64,000 nucleotides of DNA. Source: Teredinibacter franksiae (lineage in GTDB: Bacteria; Pseudomonadota; Gammaproteobacteria; Pseudomonadales; Cellvibrionaceae). The DNA is taken from the NCBI RefSeq assembly GCF_014218805.1, contig NZ_JACJUV010000001.1, positions 124,001-188,000 of the forward strand. The letters are read 5' to 3'. Position 1 is the first letter of the stretch. Every line of letters begins with the position of its first letter. The position numbers and the translations under genes were made by a program. Of the stretch, positions 1 through 9,485 are shown piece by piece. The notes beneath the pieces are model-generated. The model saw only the letters and a program-made list of their open reading frames with translations, was not told where the DNA came from and ran no database searches.

Positions 1-1112
1 TGCAATCGGTGCATGTGGATAAAAACCGAACGGTTGATCAACTACACTGGGGCGGTGGCACACCCACCTACCTAAGCAATGATCAAATGAAAAGCCTCAT
101 GGATGAAACTGCTCGGCTTTTCACCTTAAAAGACGACGACAGTGGCGAATACTCAATAGAAATTCACCCACAAAGCGTTACCCCCGAGCGACTAGAACTT
201 CTCCGCTCAATCGGCTTTAACCGGCTAAGCATGGGTGTCCAGGATTTTGATGCAAGCGTACAGAAAGCCGTTAATCGGTTTAACAGCTATGAGGAAGTAA
301 ACGCCCTTATTGATAGCGCCAGAGCCTTAGGTTTTCGTTCCGTCAGCCTAGACCTTATTTACGGCCTGCCACTGCAGACGGCAGAGAGCTTCAAAAATAC
401 ACTTGAGAGTGTAGTACAGCTGCGTCCCGACCGAATATCGGTATTTAACTATGCCCACATGCCCGACCTATTCAAAACCCAAAAACAGATTGATGCCAGG
501 CAACTACCGGAACCTCAGGAAAAGCTTATTATTCTGCAGAACAGCATAGAGAGGCTATTGGAGGCGGGTTACGTGTATGTAGGTATGGATCACTTTGCGC
601 TGCCCAACGACGAGCTGGCTATAGCCCAAAAGAACAAAGTACTACACCGAAATTTCCAAGGCTACGCCACCCACGGGAATTGCGACCTGTTTTCTTTTGG
701 CGTATCGTCAATTGCTGCCTTTGGCAGCCATTTTATCCAAAACCACAAAACAATTAACGAATATTACGCGGCGCTGGACCAAAACACACTGCCCATTAAC
801 AAGGGGTTGGCGCTAACACCCGACGACAAGCTACGGCAAAAAGTGATTTCCGAGCTTATCTGCCATTTCGAGCTTGAATTTTCTGTTATAGAGGAAGAAT
901 TCAACATAAATTTTCGAGATTACTTCAAGGAAGAACTCACCTCACTCGCAACCCTAGCCGAAGACGGGTTACTGCAACTCAGCCCCAAGTCTATTACCGT
1001 GAATGACCGCGGCAGGCTGCTTATCCGTAGAATATGCATGGCCTTTGACACCTACGTCAACAAAACCGCTTCGAACAAGGCAAGCACACCAAAATACTCC
1101 CGCATCATTTAA
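1..1112 (+). CDS. hemN: Oxygen-independent coproporphyrinogen III oxidase, 3' part
   Basis: This is the C-terminal part of the radical-SAM enzyme that decarboxylates coproporphyrinogen III to protoporphyrinogen IX in haem synthesis without oxygen. The frame is open to the left edge (codons run from base 3), so the N-terminal ~90-100 residues with the CxxxCxxC cluster motif lie outside the window. Visible HemN hallmarks are LHWGGGTPTYL, IEIHPQSVTPERLELL, the GVQDF segment, GMDHFALPNDELAIAQ, LHRNFQGYATHGNCDL and the C-terminal GRLLIRRICMAFDTY. The GMDHFA and HRNFQGY segments are typical of true HemN rather than the shorter HemW relatives. A GTG at 9 is only an internal codon. Confidence 0.93.
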   Translation, partial: QSVHVDKNRTVDQLHWGGGTPTYLSNDQMKSLMDETARLFTLKDDDSGEYSIEIHPQSVTPERLELLRSIGFNRLSMGVQDFDASVQKAVNRFNSYEEVNALIDSARALGFRSVSLDLIYGLPLQTAESFKNTLESVVQLRPDRISVFNYAHMPDLFKTQKQIDARQLPEPQEKLIILQNSIERLLEAGYVYVGMDHFALPNDELAIAQKNKVLHRNFQGYATHGNCDLFSFGVSSIAAFGSHFIQNHKTINEYYAALDQNTLPINKGLALTPDDKLRQKVISELICHFELEFSVIEEEFNINFRDYFKEELTSLATLAEDGLLQLSPKSITVNDRGRLLIRRICMAFDTYVNKTASNKASTPKYSRII

Positions 1113-1121
1113 GTGGCCGCA

Positions 1122-1158
1122 GAGCAAGCCCCAGTAGGTTCTACGCCTTAGCTTGCTC
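1122..1158 (+). terminator. Inverted repeat just after hemN, possible terminator
   Basis: An 8-bp perfect inverted repeat (GAGCAAGC / GCTTGCTC) with a 21-nt loop starts 10 nt after the hemN stop. There is no T-run after it, so it is a weak candidate for a transcript 3' end or stabilising hairpin. Confidence 0.35.
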
Positions 1159-1338
1159 AGAGGTTATCTAATACTTTATAACCTGTAGTTCTAAAACTTA
1201 TACACTATTCGCAATTTATCATATGCTGCACAACAGCATTTTTGACTATAATCAAAAGTGTAACAAGCATTATAGGTATTGTAATAAAAACGCTGGCCAA
1301 ATCTAATTGGCCTAACCAACGGTTAAGGAGGATTAAGC

Positions 1339-1362
1339 TCGCACTTCGTAAGTGCGATTTTT
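1339..1362 (+). terminator. Rho-independent terminator-like hairpin
   Basis: A perfect 8-bp stem (TCGCACTT / AAGTGCGA) with a 3-nt loop is followed by TTTTT. No recognised gene ends directly before it. It may end a readthrough hemN transcript or an undetected small RNA in the 1.16-1.34 kb stretch. Confidence 0.5.
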
Positions 1363-1377
1363 CACCCAAAACAAGAG

Positions 1378-1572
1378 ATGTACCCCATGAAATTAATAGC
1401 GCATTTACAGCAGTATACCGAGGCGTGTGAAAACATTAACAAACAGAACGCTGCTCGAAAAAAATGCCTGAACTGCAGGCCCGATAGCGATTGCTGGGTA
1501 TTTTGTACAGAATGCTGTAAGCAAGCAGGGCTAGAAAAGTCGAGCCACCTAGCTGTAAGCAGTCGTAGCTAA
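1378..1572 (+). CDS. Doubtful small cysteine-rich ORF
   Basis: A 64-codon frame with two possible ATGs (1378, 1387) and AAGAGA just upstream. The predicted peptide has clustered cysteines (CLNC, CWVFC, ECC) that could suggest metal binding, but I recognise no family. It begins 16 nt after a terminator-like hairpin, in a gene-poor region. It may be chance; coding status is unproven. Confidence 0.22.
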   Translation: MYPMKLIAHLQQYTEACENINKQNAARKKCLNCRPDSDCWVFCTECCKQAGLEKSSHLAVSSRS

Positions 1573-2563
1573 CCAACAGCAAGGAGTTTGACCTAGGCGA
1601 AAAAGCGGTCTGGCCAACACTTTCGTTAGCCGGAATAAGCCCCCCTCTCCCACTAAAATATTCGTGGAGTTACACGTCAACTAAAAACCCGATTCGCTTG
1701 TTCCGCAGTGCAACAGAAAAAACGGCGTAAAAGTGCGTTGTACTTGAATTTAGAATAACCAACCAGACAAAAGGAAATGAGGTAACCGCAGGAACCCGAA
1801 GCCCCAGCAACTGAAATCACAACACAATAATCCAATACCGGCTTTCCCACCGACTTTCAGCGTGCGTCACCCACATACGCTCAAGCCTAGACTGCGAACA
1901 TTGCCAGTGGCCTCTCCACAGCCTTGATGAACAATCGCCACGTCGCGTAACACAACCATGCTACATGAGCCCCAGCCCTTAACCCTACAGCAGGCCATCA
2001 TAATTGTCGCCGACCGCCCAAGATAGTTGGCGTCGAGCAATTCACACACTATCCGTCACTGGCCGCAGACTCAGCGACATAGCGCCATATTAAGAAGAAA
2101 AGCGCTTTGATTCTAAGCCGATTAGTGGGTACGCTAAACCTAAACGACGTGCTTGAACTAAGCATCAACCACTAGGTAACCATCAACCACCAGGTAACTA
2201 AGGCGACATTTATTTTTTTATTTGGGTTTGCGTTAAGTAAAGTGTCTTATTTGCCTGAAGTTTGGTCAACATCATAAGCTTATCCCGTTGCAAAAATGGC
2301 ATCTTTGCAACGCTATTGACCTTTATCTCTATCGAAAAGGTCTTTTTGAGCTCGCTTAGACTGGACGGCACATAGCGCGGGGATAGCAATTTAGATGAAG
2401 TAGCACGTAATACATTTTATTATTTCATACGTTCAATGTATTCATCTGCCGGTTTTTTATTTATAGGGAATATAGCGCAGAAAAAACACCACGCTTACAG
2501 CATAGATTAAAACCGTATGCTTTAGCTCACCTGACTGTTTTATCGAAAAACACTGGTATATTC
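1573..2563. other. Gene-poor interval
   Basis: No coding region, RNA gene or mobile element is recognisable here on either strand. A 60-codon minus-strand frame (1867-2049) has no family resemblance and no convincing ribosome site. The only structure I see is an 18-bp tandem duplication near 2163. It looks like decayed sequence. Confidence 0.5.
2163..2198. repeat. 18-bp tandem duplication
   Basis: CATCAACCACTAGGTAAC is followed directly by a second copy with one change (T to C at position 11). Two copies only. Confidence 0.7.
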
Positions 2564-2893
2564 ATGAAGAAAGCAATCTATATAATAGTAGCCGCAGGTA
2601 TTTTATTTAAGCTAGGGGGTTTCAACAATCCCTTTGCTGATGACCCAGAATTTGTAGCGTCATATGGCGATTCAGTTGTGCTGTACGCAACCTCTTGGTG
2701 TGGCTACTGTAAAAAAACAAGAGAAATTCTTGAAAAGAACAACATAGAGTACATCGAGTATGATATTGAACATTCCGCTGTAGGGAAAAATGAGTACAAT
2801 AAGCTTAATGGCCGTGGAGTTCCGCTAATGTTAATAGCCGGTGAAGTTGTTAGGGGCTATGACCCGAAGTCAATCCTGAGACTAGCAAAATAA
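2564..2893 (+). CDS. Membrane-anchored or exported glutaredoxin-family protein
   Basis: A 109-residue thioredoxin-fold protein. Residues 1-25 form a hydrophobic N-terminal segment (signal peptide or anchor), which suggests a periplasmic location. The rest is a compact glutaredoxin-like domain: VVLYATSWCGYCKKTREIL carries a CGYC dithiol active site near residue 46, and RGVPLMLIAGEVVRGYD contains the conserved cis-proline loop of the fold. The likely role is thiol-disulphide exchange on envelope proteins; the partner is unknown. No neighbour suggests a pathway. The ATG is the only sensible start for the leader; no strong Shine-Dalgarno is visible. Confidence 0.82.
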   Translation: MKKAIYIIVAAGILFKLGGFNNPFADDPEFVASYGDSVVLYATSWCGYCKKTREILEKNNIEYIEYDIEHSAVGKNEYNKLNGRGVPLMLIAGEVVRGYDPKSILRLAK

Positions 2894-3211
2894 CAATTAG
2901 CGTTCGCCGAATGCAAGCCAGCACAGCAAAAATTTTCGGATTCCCTCACTGCATCGCAAACTTACTTTACTCCTTATTGCCCCATGCACGTAGCTTTATG
3001 CAAAATTAGAATGTGGCTAGAATACCGAACTCAAACCTTACGCGTAGCATGCTTGACAAACCAAGCATTGAACGCACCCAACCTAAAATGATTGTACTAG
3101 TAATTTTATGGGGTTTAAAACTGACACTCCCGCCTTCTATTTAATCCCTAAACACAATAGAATCCCCTGCTATAATTCAGCCAAGCAAGTCCTTAAAAGG
3201 CACAATCAAAC
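2894..3211. other. Intergenic interval
   Basis: I see no gene, RNA or clear terminator in this stretch, which separates two small plus-strand genes. Confidence 0.5.
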
Positions 3212-3448
3212 ATGAAAAAATTAAAAGACGAGAAAGAACTGGTAAAAAAAGCAATTACCGAGGGTATGAAATACGGTGAAGAGCGAGGTGTTGTTGAATT
3301 CGAACCCACCGACTCCGCAAATGCAAAAATCGAATACATTTATCGATTACTGGTACACGACAAGGTAATACAACCCCTCGCTCAGGATCAAATATCTCAA
3401 CTGACCATGAAGCACAAACTTGCGATATGGGCATCAAAACTAAAGTAA
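3212..3448 (+). CDS. DUF5062-like small protein
   Basis: A 78-residue soluble, charged protein. The pattern MKKLKDEKELVKKAI, then FEPTDSANAKIEYIYRLLVHDKVIQPL and a C-terminal MKHKLAIW matches my memory of DUF5062, a short family of unknown function in marine gammaproteobacteria (usually ~80-90 residues). No catalytic motif is visible. It stands alone between two intergenic stretches. Confidence 0.72.
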   Translation: MKKLKDEKELVKKAITEGMKYGEERGVVEFEPTDSANAKIEYIYRLLVHDKVIQPLAQDQISQLTMKHKLAIWASKLK

Positions 3449-3545
3449 ACAACATGATCGCTCGAAAGCAACCGAATTAGCGCAGAAAATAACGACACAA
3501 TACTTCTAGAAAATACCTGCCACCTGGTCGCTGCAAATTACATTC

Positions 3546-3914
3546 GTGCGTACATCTGACATGCACGTTGGTTTTTTAGTTTGGCCGATAAGGAGTGGCT
3601 CATTGAGAGGGACAGGTAAGTTTTTTATACTGATAGCCGCCTGCCTATATTGTTTTTATGCAGCCAATCGATCCGTTCTCCATCGTGAAGGTTGGTGGAC
3701 AATGGATTATAGTGTTTGGACCAAAAACGTAGCCCTTAACAGTCGCACAAATATAAAGAAACAAAACGGAAAGGATATCCACCTGAATATAAATCACTTT
3801 GAAATAATTAGGCCTTCGGAACTGGAGGGTTGGTTTGTCGGTGGCGCAATATCCCTTGGTATAATGCTTATTTACTGGAATACCTTTTTCTATCCCATAA
3901 TCAATTTATACTAG
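3546..3914 (+). CDS. Hypothetical membrane protein with two helices
   Basis: A 122-residue protein with predicted transmembrane segments at about residues 26-45 (FFILIAACLYCFYAA) and 93-118 (GWFVGGAISLGIMLIYW). The ~50 polar residues between them would form a loop or an extracytoplasmic domain. I do not recognise the family. The start is a GTG at 3546, with an ATG five codons later (3561) as the alternative. Confidence 0.5.
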   Translation: MRTSDMHVGFLVWPIRSGSLRGTGKFFILIAACLYCFYAANRSVLHREGWWTMDYSVWTKNVALNSRTNIKKQNGKDIHLNINHFEIIRPSELEGWFVGGAISLGIMLIYWNTFFYPIINLY

Positions 3915-4329
3915 GTGAACATCTAACCATAATAGCCATACCTAATCCGCCACAGCCCCCAACTACAAAGCTCCGATCCAAGATGAAGGCATTAGTGAAA
4001 AAATGCATGGATCACAGAGTGTGAAAAAAACTATATTGGGCGTTAAAGAATTTTTCATCCCGATTAATTCGAAGGAATAGATTGCGGCTGATATGTCTTT
4101 ACTTGCCGATGCTACGTTTCAACTACCTTTAACAAACCCCCAGCACATTAGCAAAATCTAACACTGTATGAGCTTACAAAAGCTCTAGAAGAAGCCGCCC
4201 AGCCAAAACAGAGGTTCTGCCCCGAATGGCGCGAGCCCTCCTAACTACTGATTTTGACTAAATTTGATTAGTTGGGATGGATTTTTTTGCGCAAGCAATC
4301 ACTCAGATTAAAAAAATGGCTAGTACTAC
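3915..4329. other. Intergenic interval beside the insertion sequence
   Basis: No supportable gene or RNA. The short frame at 3830-4024 only overlaps the preceding gene. The right part abuts the IS630-type element. Confidence 0.45.
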
Positions 4330-5410
4330 CTAGGCAGCAGCAAACGATACAGTTGCCTCTTGAAAAAACGATTTAATCAGGGCCTTATCCCGTTTGATAC
4401 TTTCCAAATCTAAAACGGCACGATTCTTTAGTGATTCCCCCTTCTTGAGTGGCTTTTTTGATGTGCCGATATTTCTCACCTGATTCCACACAAGCTCGTC
4501 TGGGTTTAAATCCGGTGCGTACGGTGGTAGAAACACCATTTCAATTTTTCCTTCAAGTGTTTCAATATAGTCCGTGACCTTATTTGATTTATGTACGGGA
4601 TGCCCATCAACGATAAGTATGACGGGGTGGTTACGGCCTTTTTGGAAACTTTTTAAGCATTCAATACATTTATCCGCATTAAATTTTCCGTCAAAAACGT
4701 GATACCAAAAGCCCCCCTTATTTGATAACGCTGAGATCGCATTAATGGCCTGTCTTTGACCGCTTGTTCTGACGACAGGTGTCTTTCCTTTTTCACCCCA
4801 GGTACGCTGTAAAGGATCATCAGAACGAATAGTGGCTTCATCCAACCAAAATATCTCAGCCCCTTTCTTTTTAGCGTATGCCCTAACTTTAGGGTAGACG
4901 TCGTCAACCCATTCTTGCACCGCTTTCTCGTCCCGCTCATAAGCTCTACGTAGCGGTTTTTGTGGCGTCAAGCCCAAGCGATGCAGAATTTTACCGACAC
5001 CGGAAATGCTTAGGGTAACGCCAAACCGTTCAAGAATTAAATCAGCAACAATTTGGCGTGTCCACAAACCAAAATCAAACCCATGCTGCCTAGGATCTCC
5101 GCCGATTATCCACCTCTTTATTTCTTGCTCTTCAAGATCGGATAGTGTTCGATTGCGTCCAGTGCGCGCCTTGGGAGCCAGAGCTTCAATTCCTTTTTCA
5201 CGCGCTAAACGCAACCAAGTGAAAATTGTTCGGCTTCCAAGACCAAAACTGCGTGTCACTTCGGCCGCACTTTCACCATCATGCACTCGCTGCACGGCTA
5301 TCTTGCGAACTAAATGCTGCTCTTCTGTACTAAGTTTTCTTGCGTCATTTTTCATGACTTCAATTATACAGGTTTCAAATGAAATGTATTGTTTTTTAGT
5401 GGCCCGCTAG
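4320..5410 (-). mobile_element. IS630-family insertion sequence (approximate limits)
   Basis: One intact transposase gene makes up nearly the whole element. Both flanks carry CTAG (4320-4323 and 5407-5410), the preferred target of several IS630 members, which duplicate TA. No convincing terminal inverted repeats could be read by eye. A weak candidate pairs sequence near 4331-4352 with the complement of 5388-5410 around AAACxATACA. The ends are therefore provisional. Confidence 0.6.
4330..5355 (-). CDS. IS630-family transposase, intact
   Basis: A 341-residue DDE transposase of normal length. Residues ~1-60 form a helix-turn-helix (EVTRSFGLGSRTIFTWLRL), ~65-130 a second winged-helix region (GLWTRQIVADLI ... 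SGVGKILHRLGL), and ~165-290 the catalytic domain. The acidic triad is Asp172 (FWLDEATI), Asp250 (LIVDGHPVHK) and Glu287 (PDLNPDELVW). No frameshift is needed, so the gene may be active. It sits in a gene-poor region and appears not to interrupt a gene. Confidence 0.93.
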   Translation of the reverse strand: MKNDARKLSTEEQHLVRKIAVQRVHDGESAAEVTRSFGLGSRTIFTWLRLAREKGIEALAPKARTGRNRTLSDLEEQEIKRWIIGGDPRQHGFDFGLWTRQIVADLILERFGVTLSISGVGKILHRLGLTPQKPLRRAYERDEKAVQEWVDDVYPKVRAYAKKKGAEIFWLDEATIRSDDPLQRTWGEKGKTPVVRTSGQRQAINAISALSNKGGFWYHVFDGKFNADKCIECLKSFQKGRNHPVILIVDGHPVHKSNKVTDYIETLEGKIEMVFLPPYAPDLNPDELVWNQVRNIGTSKKPLKKGESLKNRAVLDLESIKRDKALIKSFFQEATVSFAAA

Positions 5411-6477
5411 TATGTCACCCATATTTAACTGCGGCCAACTCATTCGAGCATTTCCTTTACCCTATTTCAACCAGCCACTAAAAACCCGCTCACTTTTCTC
5501 ACTGATTTAAATCATTGTCGATTTCCAATATGTTCATATGTGATGCAATGCTCAAAATAACGGCAGTAATACTTGAAAGCGTCGTCGCCGCTCTCATCTA
5601 CACACATTCCGCCAATTGAATTATTCACCTTAAGCACAATCGATCGCTATTTCCTTAACAAAAAAGGCCCATTATGGATAGCGTATCAACACCAAAAACT
5701 TTCTGAGAGTCAGCTTCATCGCCAATCCCTGTACTCTCGCCGCCATATAGTGAAAATAAAACTGAATAATTTATTTACATACTTTATGGCATCACTACAT
5801 TTTTTTAGGCACCGAATACATCCACCAAAATTACAGGAAACAATTTACGCCGACACTGCAAGGTAAATTTTTATTCACGCACCTCATTCCTACAAATTAA
5901 TATTCTTCGGAAACATAACGATATTACGTTAAGCATATAACAACAAACACAATTTGATCTTTATCTACTACCCAGAACCCTTTCGGTCACGTTCACCTCA
6001 CGCCTGCATCATTACCATACTCCTATTTCTGTTCGACTGATTATCTGGTGCGCTACCGAACCACCACATTAAACGCACCAAACTGGACAACGAACAAATA
6101 TAAATTATTGATAATTGGCATGAATACATTTGCTATTTATAGCTTTATACCGACCGACTTTATGGCGCAACATAGTTGGCACCAACAGAACAAATCTCAA
6201 TATACGTCAACAATAATATTAATGGCATAAAATTCAACGGAAGTATAAATTTAACATGTTATTTAATTTGCCATTAATGTTTATCCCTGATAGATTCCCG
6301 CCAGAACATCATTCGACTGATTATTTTATAAATGTTCTTATCCTTCAGATAATCGATATATTTTAGAATAATTTACGTGTAAGTATTAAATTATGTATTT
6401 TCATATGTCCGCCAACAATACGGAACTTACCCCAGCAATATCCGAAACGTAAGAAAACAATATAACCCCATTTGGCG

Positions 6478-6493
6478 CACGCTATTAAGCGTG
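6478..6493. promoter_or_regulatory. Perfect hairpin/palindrome in hydrolase leader
   Basis: CACGCT-ATTA-AGCGTG, a 6-bp perfect stem with a 4-nt loop, followed by a T-rich run (GAATTTTGTTTTTGG). It lies about 100 bp before the ATG at 6594 and could be an operator or a leader terminator. Confidence 0.4.
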
Positions 6494-6523
6494 GAATTTT
6501 GTTTTTGGGGTAGGAAAAACTTT

Positions 6524-6549
6524 AGTATTCCGGATGCTTTAGGAATACT
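6524..6549. promoter_or_regulatory. Operator-like inverted repeat upstream of the hydrolase
   Basis: AGTATTCC-N10-GGAATACT: two perfect 8-bp arms spaced 10 nt, ending 44 bp before the start codon at 6594. The spacing suits a dimeric regulator. The binding protein is unknown. Confidence 0.4.
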
Positions 6550-6593
6550 GATTTCAATTACCATGTACTTTCAATGTAGAAGAGGATGTCTAA

Positions 6594-9050
6594 ATGAAGG
6601 TTAGTTCTGTTAAAATTAAAGCACTAGGTATTGCTTTATCCGCAACGATTTTTGCTTATGCCACTGGCAGTTGGGCAGAAAATGATGCAAACCTTAGCTT
6701 GGCTGCAGCCGAGCGAGGCTATAGCATTCAACGGTTTGATAGCATTGAGGGCGTTGAGGCCCAGTCCCGAATATTTGAGAAATTCGGTTCTGGCTTAGTA
6801 GACTTGGAGGTATTTAACGACGCCTCTGGGGCTGCGCAGTTTGTGGGGGTATGGCAACCCGGCAACACCGACTATTTAATTGAAGAGAATGTTGGCTGGA
6901 ATGATTTCGAGTCAACCTGGAGCCAGCATTCTTCAAACGGGTATCGCTTAAAAGATGTCGATCGTATATCGAACGGTGGCTCAACCACCTACTATTCCCT
7001 GTTTAACCCTGGAGTCAGCAGCTACTCGATGTACGCCGGGAACTGGGCGGATTTTACCAATCACTGGGCAGATGTATCTGCAAATGACGGATTGAGACTA
7101 ATAGATGTTGATGTACAGGGTTCGGGTAGTACAGATCCCTTTTTGGGCACTTATATTCAAGGTGGCGGAGGCTATGCCTTTTACTCGGTGTTTAGCTACT
7201 CGACTTTCTTAAACCAGTTTAATCAATATAAGGCGTCGGGCCTTGAGTTAATCGATGTTGATATCAACTTAGAATCTGGCTCAACATTAAGATATACCGG
7301 GGTATGGCGTCCCGGTGGATCTCAAGGTGTTTTAAGTGTACAAAACTCCTGGGATGCGTTTAAACAAGACTGGGCAAGTAAAGTTAATGCTGGCTACCAA
7401 CTAATTGATATGGATGTTGGAGACGGAAATTCCACAAACAACTTCCAACAGTTTATCGCTTCGTATAAACAAATAAATGCACCAACCACCTCCCCCCTTA
7501 ATCCAGATGTCAATGTAATGGGGGATTTCCTAGAAAACTTATTTACCGGGCCGACAGTTGTTGAAGGTATGTCGTATGCCTTTAGCCGCAATGGACAGGT
7601 TGTAAGGTCTGGAGCAAGTGGTAATGCACTACGCGCGATTGACAGCCCTTCAGGTTTTAATGTGCCGATGACGTCAGAAACAAACCAAACATTGGCCTCT
7701 GTTAGCAAAATGTTAACATCGCCCTTGGTACATCGTTTGTTACGACTACGCGGGATTGATGTCAACGCCCCTATTGCAGACTGGCTTCCTGCGGGCTGGA
7801 CCCGTGGATCAGGCTTTGGGAATAGTGCAAACGATATTACATTTAAACAATTATTGAATCATACATCAGGTTTGTCACAGGCCGGGTTTCAAAATTCTAC
7901 ACGCTGGAGCGACCTGCAAACATTAGTGGCAAATTCATCATCGACAACAATCACATCGCCTACTTGGTATTCCTATGCTAACGCAAATTATGCGCTGCTA
8001 AGAGTATTAATTCCTGCGCTGCGAAATGGTATCCCCACTCACTCCAACGTGAGCTTTCGCAACCCGGTCGATGGTGCCAATACGGGCATTGCTTCTACAT
8101 GGCAAGACCATTGGGATAGCTACAGTGACTACGTTCGCTATTTAATCGCAGATGATTTTAGCATTCCAGTTACCTGCGACACCGATCCTCAACTTAGTAA
8201 TGAAGCGTTGTTTTATCAGCTAAATAACCCCGGCTCGGGAGTTGAATGGTCAACAGCTATATTTGGCGGTGACGATTGCGGCGGGCATCAAGGTTTACGT
8301 ATGTCGGCTCAGAATTTAGTTCAATATTGGGATCGCGTACGTTATGACGATACTATATTGAATGAAGCTGAGCGGAATCGCATACGTGGCGGCCAGGGTA
8401 CAATGCCTGGATGGGCAAGTAGCCTAACAATCGATGGCACCAGTTGGTATGCCGTAGGCCATAATGGTGGGCTTGGCTGGGGCGATTCAAATGGTAGTGG
8501 CGATTTACGCACCTGCTTGCTGGAGTTCCCTGGCGATATTACAGGCGCCCTTATATTGAATTCACTAGACACAACAGGCACATCTGTTTGTCAGGATTTA
8601 AGGGATGCCTATGAGATAGGAATATCAGGCTTGACTTCTTTTAGCGCCGTAACCTTGGAAGCAGAAAACGCAACGGTCAGTGGCGCGGCCGTAGAAAATC
8701 AACACTCTGGGTATTCTGGTAGTGGCTACGTCAATACAACTAACTCGTCAGGTAACTGGATTGAATTTGATGTAAACACTATTCCTTATTCTGGCATCTA
8801 TCGGGTTGAAATTCGTTACGCCAATGGATCAACTAGCAATAGGCCATTAGATATCGCCATCAATGGCACCGTTGAAAGCACAGCTGATAACTTTGGTACA
8901 GGCGCTTGGGCCACATGGAGCACGACTAATGTCAATATCCCCCTAGAGGCAGGTGATAATAAGTTAAGGCTGATAGGGACAGGAAGTAGTGGCGCTGCAA
9001 ATATTGACCGTATTGTTGTAACTAAAGTAGCCACATTTTCACAACTTTAA
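6594..9050 (+). CDS. Secreted polyglycine-hydrolase-like serine hydrolase with CBM35/6-like module
   Basis: An 818-residue exported protein. Residues 1-28 are a signal peptide. Residues ~40-295 contain about five ~50-residue repeats, each ending in a motif like LRLIDVDV (near 70, 119, 170, 220, 271). This resembles the bacterial tandem repeat domain (BTRD1) found before the catalytic domain of polyglycine hydrolases. Residues ~305-680 form a class-C beta-lactamase-like serine hydrolase fold with S369-V-S-K372 (nucleophile and base), Y461-A-N463, and H623-N-G625 in place of KTG. Residues ~685-812 (LEAENATVSG ... NWIEFDVN ... ANIDRIVV) are a CBM35/CBM6-type carbohydrate-binding module. AGAGGA precedes the ATG. 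Likely role: cleavage of a peptide or ester substrate near polysaccharide. The exact substrate is inference; fungal homologues cut glycine-rich linkers of plant chitinases. Confidence 0.85.
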   Translation: MKVSSVKIKALGIALSATIFAYATGSWAENDANLSLAAAERGYSIQRFDSIEGVEAQSRIFEKFGSGLVDLEVFNDASGAAQFVGVWQPGNTDYLIEENVGWNDFESTWSQHSSNGYRLKDVDRISNGGSTTYYSLFNPGVSSYSMYAGNWADFTNHWADVSANDGLRLIDVDVQGSGSTDPFLGTYIQGGGGYAFYSVFSYSTFLNQFNQYKASGLELIDVDINLESGSTLRYTGVWRPGGSQGVLSVQNSWDAFKQDWASKVNAGYQLIDMDVGDGNSTNNFQQFIASYKQINAPTTSPLNPDVNVMGDFLENLFTGPTVVEGMSYAFSRNGQVVRSGASGNALRAIDSPSGFNVPMTSETNQTLASVSKMLTSPLVHRLLRLRGIDVNAPIADWLPAGWTRGSGFGNSANDITFKQLLNHTSGLSQAGFQNSTRWSDLQTLVANSSSTTITSPTWYSYANANYALLRVLIPALRNGIPTHSNVSFRNPVDGANTGIASTWQDHWDSYSDYVRYLIADDFSIPVTCDTDPQLSNEALFYQLNNPGSGVEWSTAIFGGDDCGGHQGLRMSAQNLVQYWDRVRYDDTILNEAERNRIRGGQGTMPGWASSLTIDGTSWYAVGHNGGLGWGDSNGSGDLRTCLLEFPGDITGALILNSLDTTGTSVCQDLRDAYEIGISGLTSFSAVTLEAENATVSGAAVENQHSGYSGSGYVNTTNSSGNWIEFDVNTIPYSGIYRVEIRYANGSTSNRPLDIAINGTVESTADNFGTGAWATWSTTNVNIPLEAGDNKLRLIGTGSSGAANIDRIVVTKVATFSQL

Positions 9051-9170
9051 TTACACTACTATGCCAATAACGCAACTCTACCTGTATTGATTTTTCAAGG
9101 TTTACAGGTAATGAGGATGCGGGGGGCGCACTCTAACTCGGCGGTTTTCGCAAGCTAGTGTGGGCCCTAC

Positions 9171-9206
9171 AAAAAGCTCGAGTACTGCAGAGTACTCGAG
9201 CTTTTT
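9171..9206. terminator. Strong bidirectional terminator
   Basis: A perfect 16-bp stem (AAAAAGCTCGAGTACT and its complement) around GCAG, with an A-run before and a T-run after. It ends the transcript of the secreted hydrolase 120 bp upstream and would also work on the other strand. Confidence 0.92.
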
Positions 9207-9485
9207 CGTACGCTGGCGTTATAAGAGCACTCACCCAGCTTATACGTAAAGTTAACCCCCGCTTCACTCACTTATTCAAAATCAACAACTTTTGTTTAGC
9301 TTGATTATAGATTTAACAAAGTCTTAGTGGCGCAGAAACGAGAAGCCTAAGCGATTATCGAAAATTTTACGAGGACACACATTACCGTTGGTATGATACT
9401 GAACATCCCCTACGATTAATGGCTCTGTTTATACACAGTTACGGTAAACCCATGACGACGGTACGGAAGCGTCAAGTCTCTATCA

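Larger units (their letters stand above)
5411..6593. other. AT-rich gene-poor interval upstream of the secreted hydrolase
   Basis: About 1.2 kb with no believable gene; the 97- and 60-codon frames at 5573 and 6048 have no family features. Two inverted repeats lie in the last 120 bp and are listed separately. The interval probably contains the promoter of the gene at 6594. Confidence 0.5.

Noticed and set aside
1867..2049. 60-codon minus-strand frame
   Set aside because: No recognisable family and no convincing start; probably decayed or random sequence.
4241..5420. Clear terminal inverted repeats of the IS630 element
   Set aside because: Only a weak gapped match around AAACxATACA was found, so the ends are given as approximate and no repeats are listed.
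5573..6230. 97- and 60-codon frames in the AT-rich gap
   Set aside because: No ribosome site, family motif or sensible composition; likely chance frames.
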